Translations under genes and position numbers: made by a program
Assembly (NCBI RefSeq): GCF_000568405.1
Contig: NZ_ARZY01000002.1
Span: forward strand, 124,001-188,000
Direction: 5' to 3'
Source: Catenovulum agarivorans DS-2
GTDB taxonomy: Bacteria; Pseudomonadota; Gammaproteobacteria; Enterobacterales; Alteromonadaceae
DNA: 64,000 bases
The notes under the pieces: generated by a model
What the model saw: the letters and a program-made list of their open reading frames with translations, nothing else
Told to the model about the DNA's origin: nothing
Databases searched by the model: none
In this document: piece by piece, positions 43,749 through 51,736 of the stretch
Layout of the letters: each line of letters opens with the position of its first letter
How positions within the stretch are numbered: the stretch's first letter is position 1

Positions 43749-45950
43749 CTACTTATTAAAACTCTGATCAGGTGTGCCTTTAAAACAGGCGAGCACATAT
43801 GGGTAATTGTCGGTAATGTAATAGCCGTATACGCCATTAACTGTCATACCATTACACTCATCTAAATCACCACTACCTTGTACAAACTCATAATCATCTC
43901 TAAACGCACCGTCATAATTGCCACCAGGGTTACCATCACCACTTGGACGGCTACCTTGTTTTAATTGATAACTCGATAAAGCTTTGCGAATTATCCCATT
44001 GTCGTCAAAATAAGAACCAAATATCGGAAAACCGTCGGCGGCAAACCCAATAACAGGTGAGGCGACATCTCCTTTATCATCAAACAAAGCAAATGGCGAA
44101 CCATGGTAGTGATAAGTGCCATCAGGTTGGGCATGCGCATTGTGGCTATCTACTCTAAAACCGTTGGCTGGATGCATAGGGTCATAGCGCCAAGGTTGAT
44201 TGTCATCATTACAGCCAACTTTGCCATTACCTATGCCATAACAACCGGCAGCGAGTAGGTCGACTTTAACGCCGTTTAACAAAATAGCGTTATCAATCCG
44301 TAAACTTAATGCTGTGGTTTGAGTTGCGAAAGCTGGTGATGCAGTCACGCTGAATTGATCGTTTTGTTCTGATACGTCATTTGGAAAACTAGTACCGCCA
44401 TCGTTGAAATCGTGGTTTGGAATTGCATTGGTGGCAAAAATACAGCTATCGCCCGACACTGTTATGGTTAAATCACCAACAAAGTTTTTATTGTTATTAA
44501 TGTCAGTGACATTTGACGTGTACCCTGCTACATAGTCAGCGCAGTTAGCGGTTTTTCTAGTTAAAATTGCATCCGTGATATCAATCACAGAGCCATCATC
44601 ACCTAACAACTCATTGGCGTAATTTTGCAACTGAGCTAATGCTGCTTGGTCATCGGCACTCGGGTTATCAATGAGGTTGTTCGTTTCATTAAAGTTATCT
44701 GTAAGACTGTAGAGCTGTTGACTGCTATCTTCAAATTGCACCAATTTGTGCGTTTGATTTCGCACAGTCCAACCAGTAACGTTGTCAGATTCAAATTCTG
44801 AAAAAGCATAGGCATCTTGCACTGCATCATTATGGCTTAATAAAGCCGCAAAACTTGTACTGTCATTTATTTGTGTAGCTGTATTGCCTGCAAGTTCTGA
44901 TATGGTGGCAAACAAATCTACGCCTTCTATTAATGCATCTTCTCGTTCACCTTGGCGCGTGACCGCTGCACCAGAAACGATTAGCGGCACTGCAATACCA
45001 CCTTGATATAAGGTGCCTTTGGCATGGCTTACTCTAAAATAGTCTTGGTCAATTACCGCTTTTGGTGAACCATTGTCACCAACAAATATAATGGTGGTAT
45101 TGGCTTTGGTTTGTTCATCCATAGAATTTATTAAACGACCAATTTCACTGTCCATAGCTTCAATTGCGGCAAGAAAATAATCGCGTTTATTATTGTTGAT
45201 ATCATCTTGATTGCCGGTTAAATCTGTACGGCTATGTAAATTCGCGGGTGGCAAATGAAAAGGTGAGTGCGGTGCTGAATATGCAACCCAAGCAAACCAA
45301 GGGTTCGTTTGCCCTGATATCCAGTCTATGGCTAAATCGGTAATTTTACTTGTATGGTATTCAGTTGATTGTGACTGTACACCGTTTATGGTGAGTGTCC
45401 AGTTATAGTAATCACCAGGGTTAGATAAATTACCAGCGTAATAATTTACCCCCATATCATTTGGGTGGTTAGCATCAGGATTGCCACCACCGATATGCCA
45501 CTTGCCAAAAACACCTGAGACATAGTTTTTAGATGCCTCAGAGTTTGCTAAGTATTTTTGAATGCTAGTGTGTGCACTAGAAAGAGGCGCGGGTACGTAG
45601 GTGACACCTGATTTATGCCCATGTTTGCCCGTGATAATAGCTGCACGAGTAGTGGTACAAGCTGGTGTCACCCAAGCATTATCAAAGGTTAAGCCCTTAT
45701 TTGCTAGTGAGTTGAGTGTTGGGGTATTGGGTAAATCTGTTGAATAGCTATATTGTGCAGAGGCATCCAAACCTTGATCGTCTGAAATTATCAGTAAAAT
45801 GTTCTGTTGCGTTTCGTTGACAGTTTCTTCATCTTTGGGCTGCTCGTCGCTTGTGCCAGCATCTATATTTACTTTGGTATCTTGTCCACCACATGCTGTG
45901 AGTTGCAGTGCAGCCGTTAGAGCTGTAATTAATAGCCAATTATTCTTCAT
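43749..45950 (-). CDS. Secreted sulfatase-like lipoprotein fused to a YHYH domain
   Basis: The 733-residue precursor has a lipoprotein signal (LQLTAC, lipobox cysteine C20). A sulfatase/alkaline-phosphatase-fold domain (about 48-440) has the metal-binding ISDDQG (57-58) and an active-site motif C98-T-T-T-R102, followed by GKWHIGGG and the late VGDNGSPK. The canonical maturation motif is CxPxR; here proline is threonine. From about 500 to the end lies a YHYH domain: GTYHYHGSPFA, VIGFAADGFPIFG, LDECNGM, YVLACFKGTP. ATG 45950 follows GAGG; the frame upstream is not used. The substrate, perhaps a sulfated algal polymer, is inference. It is monocistronic, divergent from nrtA. Confidence 0.8.
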   Translation of the reverse strand: MKNNWLLITALTAALQLTACGGQDTKVNIDAGTSDEQPKDEETVNETQQNILLIISDDQGLDASAQYSYSTDLPNTPTLNSLANKGLTFDNAWVTPACTTTRAAIITGKHGHKSGVTYVPAPLSSAHTSIQKYLANSEASKNYVSGVFGKWHIGGGNPDANHPNDMGVNYYAGNLSNPGDYYNWTLTINGVQSQSTEYHTSKITDLAIDWISGQTNPWFAWVAYSAPHSPFHLPPANLHSRTDLTGNQDDINNNKRDYFLAAIEAMDSEIGRLINSMDEQTKANTTIIFVGDNGSPKAVIDQDYFRVSHAKGTLYQGGIAVPLIVSGAAVTRQGEREDALIEGVDLFATISELAGNTATQINDSTSFAALLSHNDAVQDAYAFSEFESDNVTGWTVRNQTHKLVQFEDSSQQLYSLTDNFNETNNLIDNPSADDQAALAQLQNYANELLGDDGSVIDITDAILTRKTANCADYVAGYTSNVTDINNNKNFVGDLTITVSGDSCIFATNAIPNHDFNDGGTSFPNDVSEQNDQFSVTASPAFATQTTALSLRIDNAILLNGVKVDLLAAGCYGIGNGKVGCNDDNQPWRYDPMHPANGFRVDSHNAHAQPDGTYHYHGSPFALFDDKGDVASPVIGFAADGFPIFGSYFDDNGIIRKALSSYQLKQGSRPSGDGNPGGNYDGAFRDDYEFVQGSGDLDECNGMTVNGVYGYYITDNYPYVLACFKGTPDQSFNK

Positions 45951-46096
45951 ATATCGCCTCTTAGGTTTGCTGTGTTTATTCTCTGGTGGGCCGTTAGACT
46001 CTAGTGCATTAATTAATCTATAACGAATACATTCGCAAAAGGGTTGCAAGGCAAACGAACTATTTTGTTTAATTTGGTAAAAATAGCATGTATTTG

Positions 46097-46113
46097 CGCA
46101 CTATTTTGGGGAT
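46097..46113. promoter_or_regulatory. NtrC-like site upstream of nrtA
   Basis: CGCACTATTTTGGGGAT matches the enteric NtrC operator TGCACTATTTTGGTGCA at 13 of 17 positions, including the whole centre. It is centred about 107 bp upstream of the predicted sigma-54 start, a normal enhancer distance. Confidence 0.6.
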
Positions 46114-46186
46114 AGGTGAGCGTGTAAGTTAATCTTTTAAATACCTGTTTTTATTAAGTCTTTGTTATTTAAGGTTTATTTAATTC

Positions 46187-46202
46187 TGGCACAGCAATTG
46201 TA
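46187..46202 (+). promoter_or_regulatory. Sigma-54 promoter of nrtABC
   Basis: TGGCAC-AGCAA-TTGTA fits the -24/-12 consensus TGGCAC-N5-TTGCA with one change (GT for GC at -12). The predicted transcript starts near 46213, 138 nt before the nrtA start, leaving room for the regulatory leader. Confidence 0.65.
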
Positions 46203-46220
46203 TTTACTAAGACAACGCAC

Positions 46221-46282
46221 AGCAAACCAATCACAAAGAAGTGCAGGTTAGCTGGCAAACAATTTGATTAGGCGATGAAGCC
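46221..46282 (+). promoter_or_regulatory. ANTAR-type antiterminator hairpin pair in the nrtA leader
   Basis: Hairpin 1 (46221-46253) is AGCaAACC / GGTTaGCT extended through an internal loop by CAC/GTG, capped by the hexaloop AAAGAA (46235-46240). Hairpin 2 (46271-46282) is GGC-GATGAA-GCC, also with a six-base loop, and its 3' arm overlaps the 5' arm of the following terminator. ANTAR proteins recognise two hairpins with hexaloops having A at position 1 and G at position 4. Loop 1 fits; loop 2 has G at both. Overlap with the terminator is what mutually exclusive antitermination requires. Confidence 0.65.
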
Positions 46283-46330
46283 CACTCCCGCAAAGCTTTT
46301 TTAAAGGCTAAGCAGGAGTGGGTTTTTTTT
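46281..46330 (+). terminator. Leader terminator before nrtA
   Basis: CCCACTCC (46281-46288) pairs with GGAGTGGG (46315-46322), with additional inner pairs GC/GC and AGC/GCT, and is followed by eight T. It sits 20 bp before the nrtA start codon and 28 bp after the first hexaloop hairpin, so it must be read through for nrtABC expression. Confidence 0.85.
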
Positions 46331-46350
46331 GGGAAATTTTGGAGATATAC

Positions 46351-47739
46351 ATGAAATTTAATACGTCTGTTATTAAAGCAAGTATCAAAACTTTAGCGGC
46401 ATCGGTGTCGATTGCTGCAACTTTATTCACTGCACAAACAAATGCTGCTGATGTCGGTTGGCCAGAGAAAGAAGAATTAAAATTTGGTTTTATTAAATTA
46501 ACCGATATGGCGCCTTTAGCTATTGCTTATGAGAAGGGTTACTTCGAAGACGAAGGTTTGTATGTAACTTTAGAAGCTCAAGCAAACTGGAAAGTTTTAT
46601 TAGACCGCGTAATTGACGGGCAGTTAGACGGTGCACATATGTTGGCAGGCCAGCCTTTAGGTGCAACTATAGGCTTTGGTACTAAAGCAGATATCATTAC
46701 GGCCTTTAGCATGGACTTAAATGGTAACGGTATTACGGTATCAAATGATATCTGGAAACAGATGAAGAAAAACATTCCACACGAGAATGGCAAACCAGTT
46801 CATCCAATTAAAGCTGACTACTTAAAACCCGTTGTTGACAAGTACCGCGCAGAAGGTAAGCCATTCAACATGGGTATGGTATTCCCAGTGTCTACTCATA
46901 ACTACGAGTTACGTTACTGGTTAGCTGCGGGTGGTATCCACCCAGGTTATTATGCACCACATAAAGGTGACACGAGCGGCAACATTCAAGCTGAAGCACT
47001 ATTAAGTGTAACCCCACCACCACAAATGCCAGCGACATTAGAAGCCGGTACAATTTATGGGTACTGTGTAGGTGAGCCATGGAACCAACAAGCCGTATTT
47101 AAAGGTATTGGTGTACCAGTTATCACTGACTACGAGATTTGGAAAGACAACCCTGAAAAAGTATTTGGCGTATCAAAAACCTGGGCTGAGAAATACCCTA
47201 ACACCCATGTACGTGTAGTTAAAGCTATGATTCGTGCAGCAATGTGGTTAGATGCAAACAACAATGCTAACCGCCCTGAAGCTGTGAAAATTTTATCTAA
47301 GAGCCAATATGTTGGTGCGGATTACGACGTTATAGCTAACTCTATGACAGGTACTTTTGAATACGAAAAAGGTGACAAACGTGATGTACCTGATTTCAAC
47401 GTATTCTTCCGTTACAACGCAACTTATCCTTACTACTCAGATGCTGTTTGGTACTTAACGCAAATGCGTCGTTGGGGTCAAATCGAAGAAGCTAAGCCTG
47501 ATAGCTGGTACTTGGATATTGCGAAGAAAGTATACCGTCCTGACATTTATTCAATTGCAGCTCAAGCATTGATTAAAGAAGGCAAAGCTGATGCGAAAGA
47601 CTTCCCTAACTTCAAAACTGAAACTGGCTTTAAACCACCACAAAAAGAATTTATCGACAAAGTTGTGTACGACGGTACTAAACCAAATGCATACCTTGAG
47701 AAATTCAAAATTGGTTTGAAAGGCGACACTAAACTTTAA
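46351..47739 (+). CDS. nrtA: Nitrate ABC transporter substrate-binding protein
   Basis: This 462-residue protein of the NrtA/NasF/CmpA family has a signal peptide (hydrophobic stretch ending TAQTNAADV, about 33). [45 protein letters not shown] and [12 protein letters not shown] are hallmark ligand-pocket phrases. It binds nitrate (and possibly nitrite) in the periplasm and passes it to NrtBC. GGAG precedes ATG 46351. Cytoplasmic NasS is a relative, but the signal peptide here supports a transporter role. First gene behind the regulated leader. Confidence 0.9.
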   Translation: MKFNTSVIKASIKTLAASVSIAATLFTAQTNAADVGWPEKEELKFGFIKLTDMAPLAIAYEKGYFEDEGLYVTLEAQANWKVLLDRVIDGQLDGAHMLAGQPLGATIGFGTKADIITAFSMDLNGNGITVSNDIWKQMKKNIPHENGKPVHPIKADYLKPVVDKYRAEGKPFNMGMVFPVSTHNYELRYWLAAGGIHPGYYAPHKGDTSGNIQAEALLSVTPPPQMPATLEAGTIYGYCVGEPWNQQAVFKGIGVPVITDYEIWKDNPEKVFGVSKTWAEKYPNTHVRVVKAMIRAAMWLDANNNANRPEAVKILSKSQYVGADYDVIANSMTGTFEYEKGDKRDVPDFNVFFRYNATYPYYSDAVWYLTQMRRWGQIEEAKPDSWYLDIAKKVYRPDIYSIAAQALIKEGKADAKDFPNFKTETGFKPPQKEFIDKVVYDGTKPNAYLEKFKIGLKGDTKL

Positions 47740-47808
47740 TCGCTCTCTAGAACAGGCGGTGGCAGAGCTGTCGCCGCCAAACAAACAGCGTAGTTAGTAG
47801 GAGACATT

Positions 47809-48810
47809 ATGAAAGAAGCAACCATGAATAAAGTAAGCGTGCTAGAGCTAAAAAAGACCATTAGCAGTTTTGGCAATGAAAAAAGCAAACAAATCGTCAT
47901 GGCGATGTTGTTGCCTTTTATCGGTTTGATTGTATTTTTACTATTGTGGAGTGCCACAGCAAAAAATATTGATACCTCATTGGGTCAATTCCCTGGCCCT
48001 GCACAAGTGTATGAACAGACTACCACACTAGTCAGCGAGCACTTTACTGAACGTGAAAAAGCTGAAAAATTCTACGAGCGCCAACAAAAAAGAAACGAAG
48101 CGCGTATGAAAGTGGATCCTAGTTACGAGGCAAAAATTCGCCCTTATACAGGCAAACCAACTTTCTTCGACCAAATATGGACCAGTTTATATACGGTTAT
48201 GATTGGTTTCTTAATAGCATCTTTAATAGCTGTACCAATTGGTATCTTGTGTGGTTTAAGTGAAAAAGCTTATGCAGCAATAAACCCGTTAATCCAGATT
48301 TTTAAACCTGTATCACCATTAGCATGGTTGCCGCTTGTAACTATGGTGGTGAGTGCAGTTTATGTAACTGACGACCCAATGTTTTCAAAATCGTTTTTAA
48401 CTTCAGCGTTTACAGTTACTTTATGTTGTTTATGGCCAACTCTGATTAACACAGCTGTTGGTGTATCAAACATCAGCTCTGATTTAGTTAACGTTAGCCG
48501 AGTATTACGCTTAAACAAGTTAGACCATGTGTTTAAAATTGTTTTACCTTCATCTATTCCTATGATCTTCACGGGTTTACGTTTATCACTTGGTATAGGC
48601 TGGATGGTATTGATTGCAGCAGAAATGCTGGCGCAAAATCCAGGTTTAGGCAAGTTTGTTTGGGATGAATTCCAAAATGGTAGCTCTGATTCGTTAGCTC
48701 GAATTATGGTTGCGGTATTAGTGATTGGTGTCATTGGCTTCTTGCTCGACCGCATTATGTTGATGGTTCAAAAGTTTGTTAGTTGGGATAAGAACGCAGT
48801 TCTTAGATAA
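47809..48810 (+). CDS. nrtB: Nitrate ABC transporter permease
   Basis: This 333-residue inner-membrane protein has an N-terminal helix (about 28-50) followed by a charged periplasmic stretch (about 75-115). The binding-protein-dependent permease domain has four or five further helices and the EAA-like loop NVSRVLRLNKLDHVFKIVLPSSIP. AGGAGA precedes the ATG. It lies 69 bp after nrtA and 80 bp before nrtC in one operon. A near-perfect duplication of its last codons lies at its end. Confidence 0.88.
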   Translation: MKEATMNKVSVLELKKTISSFGNEKSKQIVMAMLLPFIGLIVFLLLWSATAKNIDTSLGQFPGPAQVYEQTTTLVSEHFTEREKAEKFYERQQKRNEARMKVDPSYEAKIRPYTGKPTFFDQIWTSLYTVMIGFLIASLIAVPIGILCGLSEKAYAAINPLIQIFKPVSPLAWLPLVTMVVSAVYVTDDPMFSKSFLTSAFTVTLCCLWPTLINTAVGVSNISSDLVNVSRVLRLNKLDHVFKIVLPSSIPMIFTGLRLSLGIGWMVLIAAEMLAQNPGLGKFVWDEFQNGSSDSLARIMVAVLVIGVIGFLLDRIMLMVQKFVSWDKNAVLR

Positions 48811-48843
48811 ACATTAGAAACGCGGTTCTCAGATAAACACTAA
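48793..48843 (+). repeat. 26-bp tandem duplication across the nrtB stop
   Basis: The 25 bases at 48793-48817 (last nrtB codons and stop) recur at 48819-48843 with four differences, so a second copy of the nrtB tail follows the real stop codon. It looks like a small duplication that has drifted. Confidence 0.7.
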
Positions 48844-48890
48844 CAACACAAATATTGAATTTTAAAGAAACAGATTTTGGAGCAAGAACA

Positions 48891-49742
48891 ATGAATAACC
48901 TAGATGCAAAACACTTAGAACTAACAAAAGTTGGTATAGAATTTCCTACACCAAAAGGACCATTTTGTGCGCTACAAGAAGTTGACCTTAAAATAGCCAA
49001 AGGTGAATTCGTTTCACTGATTGGCCACTCAGGTTGTGGTAAATCAACTGTACTCAATATCGTAGCGGGTTTGTATCAAGCAACTACTGGTGGTGTGTTA
49101 CTCGATAATAAAGAAGTAAACGAGCCAGGCCCAGAGCGAGCGGTTGTATTCCAAAACCACTCTTTATTGCCTTGGTTGTCTGCATATGAAAATGTTGAAT
49201 TAGCTGTTAAACAAGTATTTAAAAACAAAATGAGCAAACAAGAGATGAAAGATTGGGTAAACCATAATCTTGAGCTTGTTCATATGACACACGCTGCGCA
49301 TAAACGTCCAGATGAGATTTCAGGTGGTATGAAGCAGCGCGTGGGTATTGCACGTGCTTTAGCAATGCAGCCAAAAGTTTTGTTAATGGATGAACCTTTT
49401 GGTGCATTGGATGCATTAACGCGTGCCCATTTGCAAGACTCGCTAATGGAAATTCATCAAGAGTTAGGTAATACAGTTATCATGATCACTCATGATGTTG
49501 ACGAAGCAGTATTATTGTCTGATCGGATTGTGATGATGACTAATGGCCCAGCCGCAACGGTTGGTGAAGTACTGAATGTTGATTTAGAAAGACCGCGTGA
49601 GCGCTTAGCCTTAGCAGATAATCCACAGTACAATCATTACCGTCACGAAGTGCTTACTTTCTTGTATGAAAAGCAGAAAAAAGTAGAGTCGGTTGCCACT
49701 AAAAAAGCGCCAAGCACCAAAAAAGGTCAGGAAGTGGCATAG
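48891..49742 (+). CDS. nrtC: Nitrate ABC transporter ATP-binding protein
   Basis: This 283-residue ATPase has Walker A GHSGCGKST, Q-loop FQNHSLLPWLSAYENV (characteristic of the nitrate/sulfonate/taurine group), signature ISGGMKQRVGIARA and Walker B VLLMDEPFGALDAL. It lacks the C-terminal NrtA-like sensor domain of cyanobacterial NrtC, so it corresponds to NrtD/NasD in those schemes. ATG 48891 with GGAG upstream is chosen over an earlier frame start at 48855. A Lys/Ala-rich tail ends the protein. Confidence 0.9.
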   Translation: MNNLDAKHLELTKVGIEFPTPKGPFCALQEVDLKIAKGEFVSLIGHSGCGKSTVLNIVAGLYQATTGGVLLDNKEVNEPGPERAVVFQNHSLLPWLSAYENVELAVKQVFKNKMSKQEMKDWVNHNLELVHMTHAAHKRPDEISGGMKQRVGIARALAMQPKVLLMDEPFGALDALTRAHLQDSLMEIHQELGNTVIMITHDVDEAVLLSDRIVMMTNGPAATVGEVLNVDLERPRERLALADNPQYNHYRHEVLTFLYEKQKKVESVATKKAPSTKKGQEVA

Positions 49743-49776
49743 TTCCTGCAACAATACCTTCATCACTGTGGGTCAT

Positions 49777-49806
49777 GAAAAGCCGCTTTGTCGGCTTTTC
49801 TGCTTT
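49777..49806 (+). terminator. Hairpin between nrtC and the nasC-like gene
   Basis: GAAAAGCCG-CTTTGT-CGGCTTTTC is a perfect 9-bp stem followed by TGCTTTTT. It lies 34 bp after nrtC and 27 bp before the next start, so it may partly terminate the nrtABC transcript and lower expression of the flavoprotein gene. Confidence 0.6.
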
Positions 49807-49832
49807 TTATAAGCAGGTTGGAGGAGAGTATT

Positions 49833-51281
49833 TTGACAACTCAACAAACTTCTAAACAACGTGTCGTTGTTGTTGGTAACGGCATGGTTGGTCATCATTT
49901 TGTCGATCAATTAGTAAATCAAACTGAACAAGAATACCAAATTAGCGTATTGTCAGCGGAGCCTAGGTTGGCGTACGACCGAGTGCATTTATCTGAATAT
50001 TTTGCTGGCAAAAGTGCCGAAGATTTATCTTTAACATCAGAAGCTTACTATCAATCAGTTGGTGTAAATTTTTACACCAATAGTAAAGTTACCAACATAG
50101 ATAAAATCAATAAAACGGTTACAACTGAACAAGGGATGACCCTTGAGTATGACAAGTTGATTTTAGCGACTGGTTCTTTCCCATTTGTTCCTCCAATTCC
50201 AGGTAAAGAGCGTGAAAATTGTTTTGTTTACCGCACAATTGAAGATTTAGATGACATTAAAGCCGCAGCCGAAAAGTGCAAAGTTGGTTTAGTTGTTGGT
50301 GGTGGTTTGCTCGGTTTAGAAGCAGCTAATGCACTAAAACAGTTAGGCTTAAAAACTCACGTAATCGAGTTTGCGCCTCAATTAATGCCGACTCAAATTG
50401 ATATTGGTGGTGGCCGTGCACTAAAAGCAAAAATTGAAGAATTAGGCGTAGAGGTACATACCGAAAAAGCGACTAAACAAATTGTGGACGGTGATACTTG
50501 TGTGCATAAACTAGAGTTTGCAGACGGTTCGATTTTAGAAACTGATTTAGTTTTGTTTTCAGCTGGTATTCGCCCGCAAGATCAACTAGCGCGCGACTTT
50601 GACATTCAAATTGGCGAACGTGGTGGCATAGTAATTAATGATCATTGTCAAACATCTGATGCAGATATTTATGCAATTGGTGAGTGTGCTTTGTGGCAAA
50701 ACCGTATTTTTGGCTTAGTTTCACCGGGTTACACCATGGCTCGTGCTGCGGTATCACACATTATCGGCGGTGATTTTACATTTGCTGGTGCAGACATGAG
50801 CACCAAACTAAAACTAATGGGGGTCGCCGTTGGTTCAATTGGTGATGCACACGCACGTACACCAAATTCAGTGACTTTCTGTTATGAAAACCCGCAACAG
50901 GGTATATACAAGAAAGTGGTAACGGATGCAGATCAAAAGCACCTTATTGGTGCGGTGTTGATCGGTGATACCTCTGAATACGACAATTTACTCCAATTTC
51001 ACCTTCAACAACTAGAATTGGAAGATACGCCTGAATCATTAATTGTCCCAATGCTCCAAGGTGAGCCAGTTAACCCAGCGCTCAATATGACCGATTCAAG
51101 TTTTGTTTGTTTATGTAATATGGTGACTAAAGGTACGATCGCCGAAGCTGTGCGCGACGGTTGTGATACAGTTGAGGCGATTAAAACGAGAACACGTGCA
51201 AGTTCAAGCTGTGGTACATGTGTTGGCATGGTGCAAAATGTAATTGACCTTGAGCTTGCAAATTTAGCTGTCGAAGTATAA
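49833..51281 (+). CDS. nasC: Assimilatory nitrate reductase electron-transfer flavoprotein
   Basis: This 482-residue protein is like the N-terminal half of NirB. FAD binding is by VVVVGNGMVGHHFV and NADH binding by LVVGGGLLGLEAANAL. The C-terminal BFD-type [2Fe-2S] domain has cysteines in CLCNMVTK and CGTCVG. It should pass electrons from NADH to NasA, as Klebsiella NasC does. A TTG start at 49833 is inferred because GGAGGAGAG (49820-49828) precedes it and homology begins soon after; no ATG is suitable. It closely resembles NirB at 58408. Confidence 0.85.
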   Translation: MTTQQTSKQRVVVVGNGMVGHHFVDQLVNQTEQEYQISVLSAEPRLAYDRVHLSEYFAGKSAEDLSLTSEAYYQSVGVNFYTNSKVTNIDKINKTVTTEQGMTLEYDKLILATGSFPFVPPIPGKERENCFVYRTIEDLDDIKAAAEKCKVGLVVGGGLLGLEAANALKQLGLKTHVIEFAPQLMPTQIDIGGGRALKAKIEELGVEVHTEKATKQIVDGDTCVHKLEFADGSILETDLVLFSAGIRPQDQLARDFDIQIGERGGIVINDHCQTSDADIYAIGECALWQNRIFGLVSPGYTMARAAVSHIIGGDFTFAGADMSTKLKLMGVAVGSIGDAHARTPNSVTFCYENPQQGIYKKVVTDADQKHLIGAVLIGDTSEYDNLLQFHLQQLELEDTPESLIVPMLQGEPVNPALNMTDSSFVCLCNMVTKGTIAEAVRDGCDTVEAIKTRTRASSSCGTCVGMVQNVIDLELANLAVEV

Positions 51282-51348
51282 GTCATTAGGACCTATTTAT
51301 CTTTTTAATGATTAAAATAGCCTATTGCTGAAAAATAATACAAAGATA

Positions 51349-51407
51349 AACAGGCCCTAGGGCCTGTTAGCATCTCGAGTAATAACGCAGCCACTGGCTG
51401 CGTTTTT
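51349..51407 (+). terminator. Double terminator after the nasC-like gene
   Basis: A perfect 20-bp palindrome AACAGGCCCTAGGGCCTGTT (51349-51368) is followed by ACGCAGCC-ACT-GGCTGCGT and TTTT (51385-51407). The second is a clear rho-independent terminator and isolates nasA in its own unit. Confidence 0.8.
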
Positions 51408-51502
51408 GTTGCTAAACTGATTGAATGGCTAGACTAAATTTAGTTTTGCCCTTGGATGGTTCAATCCGCTTAGTTTTATTTGGTAAATATAGTCAAGATT
51501 AG

Positions 51503-51519
51503 TGATTCTTTTTGGTGCA
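51503..51519. promoter_or_regulatory. NtrC-like half site upstream of nasA
   Basis: TGATTCTTTTTGGTGCA keeps the full right half (GGTGCA) and T-rich centre of the NtrC operator, but its left half has only the TG. It is about 130 bp upstream of the predicted sigma-54 start. Confidence 0.4.
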
Positions 51520-51613
51520 TTCGCATTTATAAACACCATATTAAGAATACCAAATTAATGTTTTTTAGAGCGCGTTTCGGATAAAAGCCTTTAAAAACAC
51601 TGTCTTATAAAGT

Positions 51614-51629
51614 TGGTATGGGTGTTGCA
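51614..51629 (+). promoter_or_regulatory. Sigma-54 promoter of nasA
   Basis: TGGTAT-GGGTG-TTGCA has GG and GC exactly 10 bp apart and a perfect -12 TTGCA; the -24 differs from TGGCAC at two positions. The predicted start is near 51640, so the leader is about 97 nt. Confidence 0.65.
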
Positions 51630-51643
51630 TTTTATAGTGTGTT

Positions 51644-51716
51644 CCCGATGGCGGGCAGTCATGAAGAACCTATTCTTGAGTGTTTATGTTAAGTGTTCCA
51701 ATGGCGGAAACTTAAC
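51644..51716 (+). promoter_or_regulatory. ANTAR-type hexaloop hairpin pair in the nasA leader
   Basis: Hairpin 1 is CCC-GATGGC-GGG (51644-51655). Hairpin 2 is GTTAAG-TG-TTCC / GGAA-A-CTTAAC (51688-51716) with hexaloop AATGGC at 51700-51705, which has A at position 1 and G at position 4. The two loops share ATGGC, strongly suggesting one recognised motif. No T-run terminator lies between hairpin 2 and the ribosome site (AGGTAAG, 51724-51730). The latter lies in a weak CAAATT/AATTTG stem. Confidence 0.6.
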
Positions 51717-51736
51717 CAAATTTAGGTAAGAATTTG

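Noticed and set aside
48360-48755. 131-codon antisense frame inside nrtB
   Set aside because: Antisense shadow of a well-supported permease gene; composition mirrors the sense codons.
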